The notes beneath the pieces were generated by a model that searched no databases, had not been told where the DNA came from, and was given only the letters and a program-made list of their open reading frames with translations. A program made the translations under genes and the position numbers. Shown in pieces: positions 30,762 to 42,230 of a stretch of DNA of 64,000 nucleotides; position 1 is the first letter of the stretch; each line of letters begins with the position of its first letter. This stretch comes from Hemibagrus wyckioides (lineage: Eukaryota; Chordata; Actinopteri; Siluriformes; Bagridae): positions 18,638,336 to 18,702,335 of the forward strand of contig NC_080717.1 of NCBI RefSeq assembly GCF_019097595.1, given 5' to 3'.

Positions 30762-31430
30762 GAGCACTTTATTAGGAATGCTACAATTATACTGGGTAGG
30801 ACGTCTCTTTGCTGTCAAAACAGCCTCAGTGCATGGATCCACGAGATGTTGGAAAAAATCCTTTGAGATTTTGGTTCATGTTCACATGATTGAGCACGCA
30901 ATTCCTGTCGATTTTTCAAGTGCACTTTCATGCCGTAACTTTCTTGTTCTACTGTATACCAGAGGGGTTCTATTAGATTCAGATCCGGTGACTGGGTAAG
31001 CTAGTGAATAACACTGAACTCACTGTCATGTTCATGAAACCAGTTTAAGGCAACTATTAAATGACATGGTGATATGGTACATCATAATGCTGGAAGTAGC
31101 CATTAGAAGAATGGCCATGAAGGCATCCAAATGGTCAGAAACAATACTCAGAGAGTCTGTGGTATTCAAGGATGATTGATTGGTATAGTGCCACACTATT
31201 ACATCACCCCACTAGCCTGGACTGTTGACACAAGGCAGGTAGGGGCCATGGATTCATACTACTGGTACACACATCTGTGAGCCTCAGCACATTAAACAGA
31301 CCAGCTCAGATTTCACTGCCTAAAGCTTCTGGCCACATCTGCATTATTTTATGCATCACACTGCTGCCACATGATTGGCTGCATGTATGTGTAGGTATAG
31401 AGGTGTTCCTACTAAAAGAGGGTGTAATTT
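30762..31430 (-). mobile_element. Decayed Tc1-like transposon fragment (minus orientation)
   Basis: The plus strand reads as the complement of a Tc1-type 3' end: CACTTTATTAGGAATGCTAC, GACGTCTCTTTGCTGTCAAA, ATTTTGGTTCATGTTCACAT, AGATCCGGTGACTGGGTAAG. The far end (GCCACATGATTGGCTGCATG, GGTGTTCCTACTAAAAGAGG) is the other terminus. The transposase middle is shortened and has stops. Same family as 50640-51672. Confidence 0.75.
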
Positions 31431-31499
31431 TTAGGATTTGGTAAAGGAGAACTGCAGTGTGTTGTTTGTCTGCGATTTATGTAATCCTTTTATATCCCT

Positions 31500-32330
31500 A
31501 GGATTCAAATCACTAAATCCAGACTATTCAGGATTTGTAGGATTTATCCCAGTGGGTGCTCAAGCGGGTATTTCATTTCATAGTTTATTTTTTACCTCTA
31601 GTTGAAAGTTTTGCCACAAAAAAAATCACTATGAGTAGGCTACATGTTTGTAAACCAGTGTCCTCCTTTTCACCCTTGTCTATTTTTTCATCATGGGAAC
31701 GAAGCAGCCTAATAATTATCCAGAATTCTTTTTTTTTTTTTTCAATGACTTTTCTTTCAGTGTTAAACTGTTTTGGCTCTTGTCTGTGTCTTAGGACCTG
31801 GGCTGATGTTTACACTGAAAGCAGGGAGGGAGGAATGACGTGGCGTTTTAAGGACTATATTTGGAATAAGGGAGGTCGGAGGGGGGAAATGCCACTAACC
31901 AACAGAGAGGAAAACTTTGCCCTTCCTTTTAGCACCAGATGTCGCCAAACCATCTCCATCCACGTAGGCATTTTTCATTTCAACTGCTTTTGAAGAAAGT
32001 GAAGTTTCAGAAGTCATGTTTGAACAGGAAAATATTTCTTCTCTCTCAGTCCTATCAACCACCCTGATTATAAATTCCTCTGAGCCCATTTCCTCATCTC
32101 AAGCTTAATTTTTAAAACCACTTCAAGTTCAATTATAGCCCTTTGACTGAGGCTGTAATAAGCTTATAATGGAGGAGGTAGGGAACTGCAGTAAAGCCGT
32201 TTTTTTTTTTTTTTGAAAGATTAACGATCGAGTCGTTCACGCACTGTAATTAACAATGAGACTGAGAGGAGAAAGAGATGGGAAGGAGGGGAAAATAAAG
32301 CTGGCGTTTAAGTCCAAATGAAAGGACTGA
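31500..32330 (+). other. Unique intergenic stretch upstream of tgfb
   Basis: Not recognised as repeat. Contains TGACGTGGCG (about 31836), a CArG-like CTATATTTGG (31855-31864), several pyrimidine/purine runs and no convincing coding frame. Possible regulatory DNA, without direct support. Confidence 0.3.
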
Positions 32331-32864
32331 GATCTGAGGTAGATATTAATCATTTTGTTGGGAGAATGAAGTGCTTCAGAGTAATAATACAACAGCTAAA
32401 ACAATTTATTACAGATATTTCTGAGAAACTTTCTGGCTTCACTAATATGCTTTAGCTGCTGTTTACTAGTTGTTACCATGAAGCACCTTAACTACAGGGA
32501 AACATTTTAGTCAAAAGTATAATTCAAGAAAAGGGAAAGGAGGATATCATGGCCTCAAAGAAACTGGACCAGAAGACTGGAAAAAGTCTTTTTTTTTTTT
32601 TCCCCTGATCTTCAACCGTCCAGTTTGGGTGATTCAGTGTTTTCTGCATGCTGAGATGCTTTTATGCCCAACACAGCTGTAAAGAGTTATTATATGGGTT
32701 AATATATCCTTCCTGGCAGCTCAAACCTCATTTATCAACAAAACATTTCCTCCCACAGAAACTGTCACACTCTCAATGTTTTTGTTTTTCACACAATTCT
32801 GTGTTAACTCTAGAGAGTGTTGTGTATGAAAATACTAGGTACTAGATCCACAGTTTATGAAATA

Positions 32865-33062
32865 CTTAAACCAGCCCACTTGGCACCAACCACCATACCT
32901 CGGTTACCAAGTCACCGAGATCACATTTCTAATGATTGCTGTGAACATTAACTGAAGCTCTTGACCTGTATCTGTATCTGCATGACTTTATGCCTCGTTC
33001 TGCTGCCGTGTGATTGGCTGATTAAATAACTGCATGAAAGTGCAGGTGTCCTAATAATGTGG
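32865..33062 (-). mobile_element. Solo end of a Tc1-like transposon
   Basis: Carries the familiar terminal block: CAGCCCACTTGGCACCAACC, GTGAACATTAACTGAAGCTC, TTGACCTGTATCTGTATCTG, GTGTGATTGGCTGATTAAAT, GCAGGTGTCCTAATAATGTG. The other end and all of the transposase are absent. Confidence 0.7.
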
Positions 33063-34088
33063 ACTGTATACATCACTTCTTTCAAATAAATGCATGTCCC
33101 CTCAGTGTCAAAAATCACTTATTACTATTCTACGATGCAGCATAAAAGCCCACTCACACTCTTGCACACTTTTAACAACAAAGTTATTTTGTTCTGTTTT
33201 ATGCAATACCACATGTCTTACTAAAAGGACTTTCCGTTGACATAATTACTAAAGCAGCCAATTTGCTAAATCTAACCCTAACCAAGGAAAATGACCAACC
33301 AACTGGAACACTTTGGCTCTTTTTTCTCCACGTGGAGTCATGCCAAATGTTCCCACAAGGTCAAATTTATCAGATATTCATATCCTTGTGATGACTTTAT
33401 GATTCACCACTCCGCCCACCACCCCACACACACACAGTCTTTTCTAATTGCCCTGAAATGTATATATTTCATCTAGTGCTCAGTGGGAGGATTGCATTTC
33501 CTGTAGGATCTCCAGCGTCCTTCCTCTCAAATGTAAAGCCATGCCCCTATTGTAAAGGCTATATAACGATTTGTAGGTGGTCAGATATTAAATTGAGCCT
33601 TAAAACATAAAACCTTCAGGCTTGGATGTTGCATTAAGAAAAAAAAAAAAAGAAAAGAAAAAGGGAAAGAAAAAGAAAAGTCTAGTGGTTCATGGGAGTA
33701 ACATTAAAAAGAAAGTTGACCCACTAAAATAGCCTCCTCCAAAAAGCTCGAGTCGCACCGCAAAAATCCTAAGCATTGCTTCAAACACCACACTCGACCT
33801 CAGACACACTCAGAGGATAGCCTGCACTTTCTGTCTTACCTCACCGGCAGCTAAAGATTCAAAGGAACTATTCAGTAATGTGCTAAAATATATAGCACTT
33901 ATATTCAGCACTTTGTTTGAATAGAATGTTATTATAATGACGTGCCGCATAGCTCGTGCGCATTTGTTCTTAAGAAATTTATATACCTGTAGAGTGTCCG
34001 GCTAAAGGAAAGTATGCAAACAGTAATTTGGTGATATAATATATTTATCGGCTTTTGATCCAACTCTAAACTGATACCCAACCTAGGC
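33063..34088 (+). other. Intergenic DNA upstream of tgfb
   Basis: AT-rich, with an A-rich purine tract (33637-33681). No gene or repeat family recognised. Confidence 0.5.
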
Positions 34089-34308
34089 TACTATGTGTAA
34101 GTTAGCAGCACGCGGAGCAACGTGATGCATCACAGTGCGCGCTAAAGCAGATAAAACCTGCACGTGAGCGCGGCGTGGGTCAGTCACCAGGTGCAGGCGG
34201 CACACAGCGCAGCTACAGGACTGTACACTCAGAGCAGCTGAGTCAAACCGGAGTCTAACACCGAGCCGTGCACGGATTTTTTTTGTTGCTACATTTTTTT
34301 TAACAGCC
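34089..34308 (+). promoter_or_regulatory. Putative tgfb promoter and 5' UTR
   Basis: A CpG- and GC-richer segment just upstream of the start codon, with CACGTG (34160-34165, E-box) and GATAAAA (34149-34155, TATA-like). Transcription may start soon after the latter. Confidence 0.4.
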
Positions 34309-35513
34309 ATGTGGTTCATCAATATCGCGCTGATTATCCTGAAGTTATCAGTTTCGGCTGAGGGATTTTCGACGTGCCATTCTTATGATTTGGACGATCA
34401 CAAGTCGAAGAGGATAGAGGCAGTGCGCGGGCAAATCCTGAGCAAACTACGCATCCGATCACCACCCGACCCCACAGCAACCCCACAGCCGGAGTCGGTG
34501 CCCTTCGAGGTCATGCTGCTTTATAACAGCACCAAGGATCTGCTGAAGGAGCGCGCGCGCCACGCCGAGTCCGCTTGCGAGCGCGAGAGCAGCGAGGAAG
34601 ATTACTATGCCAAGGAGGTGCAGCGAGTGGACATGCTTCCTCAGCGCGCTGACTCCAGTGAGTACTCAACTCTGTCGACAGTATGTCAAATGTCACAATG
34701 CTCTATAGATCCCTATAGTCTATCAATACAATTGCGTCACGATGCAATTACGTCACGATACACTTTTATGACAGTATTGTCAGTACTTCACTGACCGAGT
34801 TCAGACAGTAGCCAAATGAACAAGTCCACTTCATTTTCTTTCCCATGTCTAATTATATGGAGTTTTTCCGAGGTTCAGATACGATTTTCACTTCTGTTTC
34901 TGCTGTCAAACCTTAATCAAAAATACTTTTGGTATAGCTTACTAAAAATGGCCAAATCACCCACGCTTATTAACAGTGTACTCATGGTGCACATAATGAG
35001 GCCAGTTTAGGGAAGATGGTTGTGACTCCCCTAATTAGCAACCCCTCTTGAGATTGGTGAATTCTTTAAAAATGACAGGTACTAAATAATTTGGGAGTAA
35101 ACTGATCTAATACGAAAGCCTTTTATTTATTTATAATAATAAGTAAAGAGTGCAGTGTTGGATTTTGCGTAGGAAAAAAGTTATGAAGGCTAACCTAATC
35201 TGAACAATTAACCTTTATAGCTTTAAAACTAAATTGAGGTGTTTGAATTGTTTGAAGGTTTTAACTGAAAGACCATAGCAATGTGAGGAAAGAGACCTAG
35301 AACAGGCAATAACATTCATTCATTCATTCATTCCCTGGGATGCAGTGGCTTAGTGGTTAGCATGTTTGTCTTGCACCTCTGGGTTTGGGGGTTTGATTCC
35401 CAACTTTTCCTTTTGTGAATGTATTTTGTATGTTCTCCATATGCTTCGGGGTTTCCTCTGGGTAGTCTGGTTTTCTCCCCCAGTTCAAAAATCAAATATG
35501 TAAGCTGATTGGC

Positions 35514-35589
<76 letters not shown>

Positions 35590-38500
35590 GTCTATACTTT
35601 GCCTCAGTCAGAAATGTGTCTAGGCAAAGCAAAGTTTGAGAAATAGCTATCTTCTTTGGCATGCAATATTAACATAAGCAGAGACATGTGTTATGTCTAG
35701 GATCCTTGTACAAACACCACTGGGGGAAAAACTGACCCCAGTGAATGTCTTTATATGATTCACAGTCTACAGTCTATACTGTCACTATTTGCACTATTAC
35801 CAATCAGATAACAACTAGGTCTTTGATTCCAAAATGGTTCCGATGATATTTTTGGGAGGCTCATAAGGGGATGGATGTTGATTTGGAACTGTAGGTGAAT
35901 TTAATTACCTTGAGGTGAAAGTTCTGAAAAGCCACCCAGACTTTTAAAGAATGCTCCTGTTATTTCCACAGATGCGATAAACACGGTGCCTCAGAGTCCA
36001 TACTTCAGAGTGGTGAAGTTTGACGTCACCAATGTAGACAGGAATTCTAGCACTCTTGTCAAGGCAGAGTTTCGCATATACAGGGTGCAGAACACACAAG
36101 CGCGAGCCACGGAGCAGCGAGTGGAAATATACCAGGTGAATTCATTCAATAATTTATGTAATTGATTTGTACCTTCGGAGTTAGTTCTGTAGAATAAACG
36201 GCTAGCTGCAGGATGTATTTTTGATATGACTGTTTTGCGAATAATTAAGGTTTATAACTGTGCCTCTTGTTTTCTCTTCCTCCAGATTATGAAATCTGAG
36301 GACATTACAGGTTCCCCTCATAGGTATATAGATTCCAGAACTTTACAGCCACGGGCCAAGGCGGCATGGATCTCTGTTGACGTCACTGAGACCGTGAAAG
36401 AGTGGATGGCTTATAAAGGTCAGCAAGTTCAAGCAGTCACACCACTCAAGAACCATACAGACACAACACTATACTGAGATTGTGTTCTGCGTATTGCATT
36501 TGTGCTAGAAATACTCTGGCGAGCTCTTGATAAAGACCGCTCGATGACTGTTTCGACCAAAATTATTTATTGGTTGGTTTGGTCAGGGTGCTTTTTTTGA
36601 GTGTTTGCATATTGCAGTAAAAATGAGCGAGCACTATACTAAAAAAAAAAAACGCCCTGAATTCTTTTATGATTGTGAATCCATCATTTTCTCTCCTTAT
36701 CCCCCTCATCAGAGAAGAACTTTGGACTGATGCTCAGTGTTCATTGTCCATGCTGCACATTTGTTCCATCCACAAACAATATTGTGCCCAACAAAAGTGA
36801 GGAGTTGGAAGCTCGCTTTACAGGTCAGGGTCTTTCATTTCTTCTTGCTCCAATCTCATATCACCTACTCGCTCTGGACTGATGTAACTCCAAATCAGAA
36901 ATGAATTTATTGATCCCAACACAGGAACTAAGGGGCTGTTAACTAACTGACAGACAGAAACCTTGTATCTCCATTTTTCAGGTGTTGATGATGACCTGAT
37001 TCGCCCTAACAGGAGGCCAGGTGTGACTAAAGGCGCGATAGAGTTCAGTACTAAAACACCACATCTCATATTGACCCTGCTGCCCACAGACCGCTTGGAA
37101 AACCCTAACAAAAAGAACCGCAAGAAGAGGGCAGCCGCTGACGCTGCGACATGCTCCAGGTACCATTAGAAAGGCGTAAAAACTGCTATAAGTTTTTGGG
37201 GGACATGCAAACTGACAAACATCTGTATGTGTGTGTAATAGCATGTATGAAAGAGTCTCTGTATTGAGCTGTACTGTAAACCTTCTGAGATACAGTGTAC
37301 CCAGTGTTTGCGTGCAGTGACTTGCTTAGGGAGTGCCTTGTGTTTAAGTGTGGAAAAAATAACAGAGATGTGCCTAAACCTTGTCTCTGTGCACCTTCTC
37401 ATTGCTGTATAAACTATAGACAGTTGAAACATCAGGCTTTAACCAGACTGCTTACAAAACATAATGCTGTGGAGAAGATCGTCCTGCTGAGTAATTCTGG
37501 ATGGTTCATGTTGGTTTATGAGCAAAATATTACATTTCGAAGAGCAAAAGTAAGTTTGGCTCGGATAGAGTGACTAGTGAACACAAACTCAAATAATTTC
37601 ATATAATCCTGCAGAAAACGATGTATTTTTCTCCAAAAATGTTATCTATTTATCGTGTATTTCTGTTTATTGTATGTTTGCTCATTTCAAGCTTGAAATA
37701 ATCTTCTCTTGGCAGATGTGCGTATTTTATTTTTATTATAAAATTATCTGCCATCAGAATAAGGCACATTAAAGCCTGAAATGAATACATATGTCCAGAA
37801 ATAGGCTTAATGGTCTTATATTTCGAAATATTAGATATCATTATTCAAGATATCATCACTTGCTATCATTTCTTGTTGTGGATATTGTTTTATTTAACAT
37901 ATATCTGTAGCATATGTAGCATATGTGTGACTGTCAGGATCACAAATTTTGAGGAAAATCTATGGACGTGAAACACACTTCCTGTCTAAGGGCAGATGTT
38001 CCGTGTCAACATTAAATATATGTAAAATAGGCATTGCTGTGATCAACTGTCTTAGGATAATAACGCATGAGAGGAAGCCTTATCAAAGCTTGTACTGTTA
38101 TAAAGCTGTTCATCAGTTAAGGAACAAGAAGAATTTAGGGATAATTATTCACTGTTTGGATTTTCACTGAGTTTCAAAAACAATCCTGGATTATTCCCTG
38201 AGAAAGAAAATTAATTTGATAAGAATCTCTCAAAGGCAGACCAAAGATGGTTCCCAATTGGGGTTTTCTGTTGGAAAACAAACAAGTTTCTCAAGTTTAT
38301 TGCTATTAACTGTTTTTTTTGTGTGAATTCTCTCATAGGAATGCAGATCAGAGCTGTTGTTTAAGGTCACTGTACATCGACTTCCGTCGGGACCTAAACT
38401 GGAAATGGATCCATGAACCAAAAGGATACAAAGCAAATTTCTGTGCTGGCAACTGCCCCTACTTGTGGAGTGCAGACAATCACTATAATATGGTGTGTAA

Positions 38501-38776
38501 ATAAAATGCTTCATATCTGGATTGTGCTTTTTAATCCAGTGTATTGTCCTATAGTTAGAATAAAAGGCTTAAGTTATTCACAGAACCACCCATTGTGTCT
38601 CCCTTTGTCTCGTCCAGATTTTGCCACTTTATAATAAAATGAATCCCGAGGCCTCGGCGTCTCCCTGCTGTGTGCCTCAGGACCTGGAGCCTCTCACTAT
38701 CGTTTATTTCCTCGGTCGGACTCCACGGGTGGAGCAGCTTTCAAACATGGTGGTCAAATCCTGCAAATGCCGCTGA
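34309..38776 (+). CDS. TGF-beta precursor, TGFB2-type (tgfb2-like / possible tgfb6), complete
   Basis: Secreted dimeric cytokine made as a latent precursor. Seven exons: 34309-34657, 35972-36135, 36286-36418, 36713-36823, 36982-37159, 38339-38492 and 38618-38776 (TGA). They join in frame to 415 residues (human TGFB2 414). A hydrophobic signal peptide is at about 1-20. The prodomain keeps Cys23 for linkage to a latency-binding protein (FSTC), the straitjacket helix ([14 protein letters not shown]), YYAKEV and the Cys cluster [10 protein letters not shown]. No RGD is present, as in TGFB2. A furin site RKKR ends at residue 302. The mature ligand (303-415, 113 residues) has all nine cysteines and reads [27 protein letters not shown] and ends VKSCKC. 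It is nearer TGFB2 and TGFB3 than TGFB1. Its place beside kcnk4 suggests a separate vertebrate paralogue, not tgfb2 itself; the name tgfb6 has been used for such fish genes. Exact orthology needs a tree, so no symbol is given. Confidence 0.93.
35325..35512 (-). repeat. Dispersed fish repeat fragment
   Basis: GCAGTGGCTTAGTGGTTAGC, TTTGGGGGTTTGATTCCCA, ATGTTCTCC and GGGGTTTCCTCTGGGTA are the complement of the 3' part of the repeat family at 26999-27560 (gene-desert type fish repeat). In tgfb intron 1. Confidence 0.65.
35514..35595 (+). repeat. (ATCT)n microsatellite
   Basis: About 19 units immediately after the dispersed repeat in tgfb intron 1. Confidence 0.95.
37160..38338 (+). other. tgfb intron 5
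   Basis: 1.18 kb between the exon holding the furin site and the first mature-ligand exon. Low-complexity AT-rich sequence; no repeat family recognised. Confidence 0.6.
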
Positions 38777-40320
38777 CTGCTGGAGGTACGCGAGTAGACA
38801 TGCTGAAGAGATAGAGCGCACAGGAGAGGATGCAGGAGACACAGTAAAGTATGGACAATATCTGTGGCCAGCCAGAAGAGCAAGCGAATACATCTCAGAT
38901 GGTGGTGCGCATGTTTTCTTATTTTCTTCTCAGGTTTCACTCATTTGGAGTTGATTCAGAGAGTTGCACAGCATTAATCGATAATTGCAAATAATCTTCG
39001 CCAAATGAAACTGTTTCAGGTACATAATGCCGTTCAGTCTTATTGTCCTTCATGTCTCAAACCGTTTTTCTGTCATAGTGTTTTAGTCTGATCCTTCAAT
39101 AAAAAAGAAAGTATTTAAGAGATGGTAGTCAAAGAACCACCAGGCGCTAGAGAGTTGAGCTAGTTGTGCAAGAGCAGTTTACTGTAGAACTGTAGAGCAG
39201 TTTGTTTGTTTGTTTTTGTTTGTATTTTTGATTGCATAAAGTGTACATATTTTTCCAGACAGGTAAGGGTTTTATATGTTTATATACCAAATAAAAGATT
39301 TATTACATGACTGGCGTTTGACACTTTTCATCAGCTAGGGTTTTTTTAATGAAATGTAAAGTAATGTAATGTACTGAAGTGTAGTGGGATGGTTTCATTC
39401 ATTCGCATGGAAGCAAAAAGAAAAAGCACAGAACACAGGATAAGCCTGTTATATATTATGGGTTACATATGATATTGGGGTGGCTGGCTACACTGAAAGC
39501 TCACATTTGTGCCGTGAGCTCGGCAGCCCAGTGCGGTTGCGCCTTGCAGGGCTCCGGCATAAACAGGATGGAAACGATTGCCAGAGAAATGCCAGATTTA
39601 AACGGCTGGCCTTCAGGGTTTGTGGTGACACAGCAGGGAAAAAAAGACATTTGAGAAACCAGAGGCTGATAGAGCGCTTTTCACGCCCTCTATAACAGAC
39701 CAAGCGATCTTTACAACAAGTATATTTATATACCAACCTCAAACTCATCTATATTGCTGAATCATATGATTTTCTATCTGTGGGAGGCTCTCTGTTGACT
39801 TAGCCTACATACTGAATCTGTTTATTTTCTTCCATCCTTCCTAACCTGCAAAGCCTCAGTTTATCCTTTAAAGCCTGAAGCTATAAGCCTTGGCATTACA
39901 CGGCACTGTTTGTTTTTTAGAGGAGACATTAACTTTTTTTGTGCCACTCTAATGTTTATCTGTGTAGCTCTGTGGCCGCTGAGGGCGAGCTCTGGGAAAT
40001 GAGAGGCTTTCTGTGTCTGGCTGCCAGAGTTAAAACAGGCAAAATGCCTCCGTCTTTCGGGCCCTATGAAAACAACTTTTTATAACCCATGAAAAGGGAT
40101 GCCGAGAAGGAGCGAGGGAGTGAAGAGGGTGTTAAATGCAGTTACATAAGTAGCTCCTAAATAGGATCAACAAAATATTGCATCTAAGCAACTGCTAAGT
40201 CATCCTGAGGCACTCACCCTATTGCTCTGTGTGTCTGTAAACAAAAGTTAACCCTACAGTCAGAGATTCAGAGGTCTCTGTTCTGTAGGTTAAAGAAAGT
40301 TAATAGACTCAAATAGAATA
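38777..40320 (+). other. tgfb 3' UTR and downstream unique DNA
   Basis: Follows the tgfb stop. The stretches 39478-39700 and 39960-40130 are GC-richer and look single-copy (for example GGCCGCTGAGGGCGAGCTCT), with no coding signal on either strand. They are candidates for conserved regulatory elements, on inference only. Confidence 0.4.
39290..39295 (+). terminator. AATAAA polyadenylation signal, likely tgfb
   Basis: AATAAA 514 bases after the tgfb stop codon; an earlier AATAAA at 39098-39103 is a second candidate. Confidence 0.45.
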
Positions 40321-40374
40321 TTTCACCCACTGGTAATGTAAGTGATGAGATCTTTTTGAGCATGTATCTGTTTC

Positions 40375-40660
40375 TCATGTTCTCCATGTTAGCACACTTC
40401 CTCCTGGTTCTCTGGTTTCCTCCCACCTCCCAAAAGCATGCCAGTAGGTGGACTGGCTCCTAAAAATTCTTCCTCTGAATATTTTTGTATGTGTGTGTGC
40501 GTGCCTTGCTCCCAGTATTCCTGGGTTAGGTCCTCTGGGTATTTAAAACAATACAAGAACTTTTGTAAGCCAAAGCTCAGGACTGAACTCAGAAGGCAGC
40601 TGCCTGTAAGGCCGCAACACTACCCACTGCACCACCATACCACCCGAAGTCTGACCTGTG
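40375..40660 (-). repeat. Dispersed fish repeat, minus orientation
   Basis: Blocks CTGGTTTCCTCCCACCTCCC, AAAAGCATGCCAGTAGGTGG, TTGCTCCCAGTATTCCTGGG and a terminal CCACTGCACCACCATACCACC are the complement of the usual repeat ending in GGTGGCGCAGTGG. Confidence 0.6.
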
Positions 40661-40679
40661 GTTGGTATTTGGGCTGGCT

Positions 40680-40920
40680 CATTCACTCATTCACTTTTCA
40701 GTGACCACTTGATCCTGATCAGGGTCATGGTGGATCTGAATCTTATCCCAGTAACATTGGGCATTTGGCAGGAAAATCCACACTGGATTACATGGCACAC
40801 ACATTCATTCACACCTAGAAGCAACTCAGCTTGGGCAATTTAGTTACCGGTGTGTTTTTGAGCAAAGGGAGGAAACTGGAGAACCTGTAGGAAACCCACA
40901 CAAACCCAGGGGCGATCTTA
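40680..40920 (+). repeat. Dispersed fish repeat (same family as 26999-27560)
   Basis: CATTCACTCATTCACTTTTC, GATCAGGGTCATGGTGGAT, CATTCATTCACACCTAGAAG, GGGCAATTTAG and GAGGAAACTGGAGAACCTG follow in the same order as in the other copy. Confidence 0.65.
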
Positions 40921-40929
40921 AGAATGAAA

Positions 40930-41112
40930 CCAGGTAGCTCTAGCTGAACTAGAACTTTGCCCTTTCAAACCCCACTGAAACGACAGCTTAGTCAGCGAGA
41001 TCTTTTCAGCTTTACTGGCATGGCCATGCTGGTGGACCAGACAAACCTGGTTGACCAAACCAGCACCAGACCAGCACTGACCTGCATGACCCAGATTGGC
41101 TGTTTTCAGCAA
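40930..41112 (+). repeat. MITE-like fragment
   Basis: GACCAGACAAACCTGGTTGA, CCAAACCAGCACCAGACCAG and GGCTGTTTTCAGCAAGG resemble a frequent fish element whose end reads GGTTTTTCAGCAGGG. Ends are not sharp. Confidence 0.4.
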
Positions 41113-41674
41113 GGAACCCAAAAGGATTTGAATATATTTAGACTTTAAACTACATATTGCATTTTATTTGCTTCCCCTCAAGAGGCAAAGCTTGAGAGCA
41201 AGCAAACCAGGCAGGTTATTTGGGCCCCCAGTCAGACCGAACTCAAACCACTGTCCACAAATAAACTAGATTCATTTGTGTTGGGTGACGGACGAGCTCG
41301 ATATTCTAATAACAAACATGAATTTATTCTGTTCTCCTGTTCCAGTTTGGTGGTAAAAAGGTAAGTTACAGTGCAGTGCCACACTGTAATTATCATTATC
41401 TGTTTACTGCAGTTATCAGCATGAAGTGAAGAATTAGAATTTTGAAAACAAAGTGAGGATTCAATGGACGATCTGGAGCAGTAAGGATTCTACTTTCTCT
41501 GATGCTCACACCAAAGACATACTCACTTTCCAGACCTCTTCACAGATAATATATTTCTTAAGATCATAGCAATGAAGGTGAGTGAGACCATGATGGTGAG
41601 GGTTTTAAATTAAATGGCTGAATTAAAGGTTGTCTGAAATGTAAGATCATTCCAAGGAGATTTGGGACAAATGT

Positions 41675-42230
41675 TACACTACCAGTCAAAAGTTTGGACA
41701 CACCTTCTAATCCCATGGTCTTTCCTGATGTTTATTTCTTTCTACATTGTAAAACAATGCTGAAGGCGGTGAAATACACGATAATGTCGTTTGAACAGTT
41801 GATATTGAGATATGTCTGCTACTGATGCTCTGTAAAGCCTTCATAACGGCTCTAATCTGAGGTGCTGTTAATTGGTGATTTCTGAGGCTGGTAACTCTAA
41901 ATGAACTTCTCCTCTGCAGCAGAGGTCAGTTTTGGTCTTGCTTTACTGGGATGGTCTTCATGTGAGCCAGTTTCATCATGGTGCTTGATGGGTTTTGCAA
42001 ATGCACTTGACAATACTGTTCTTGCAAGAACTATTCCAGAACACCTGACCTTCGTGTCTTAAAATAACAACTGACTGTTTTTTGTTGTCATTACATATGG
42101 ATTACTGAAGTCCATGTGTGTTATTTCATAGTTTTGAAATCTCCAGTATTGTTCTAGAATGTAGAAAATAAATCCCTAAACAAAAAACATTGAATTAAAA
42201 GGTGTGTCCAAACTTTTGACTGGTGGTGTA
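41675..42230 (+). mobile_element. Non-autonomous Tc1-like element with full terminal repeats
   Basis: Near-perfect inverted ends flanked by TA: CAGTCAAAAGTTTGGACACA at the left (41684) and TGTGTCCAAACTTTTGACTG at the right (about 42203-42222). About 556 bases, with no transposase reading frame. This terminal sequence is widespread in fish Tc1-related elements. Confidence 0.85.

Noticed and set aside
31556..31993. 145-codon open frame in the intergenic region
   Set aside because: No domain, biased composition from pyrimidine tracts, no splice or start context that supports a gene.
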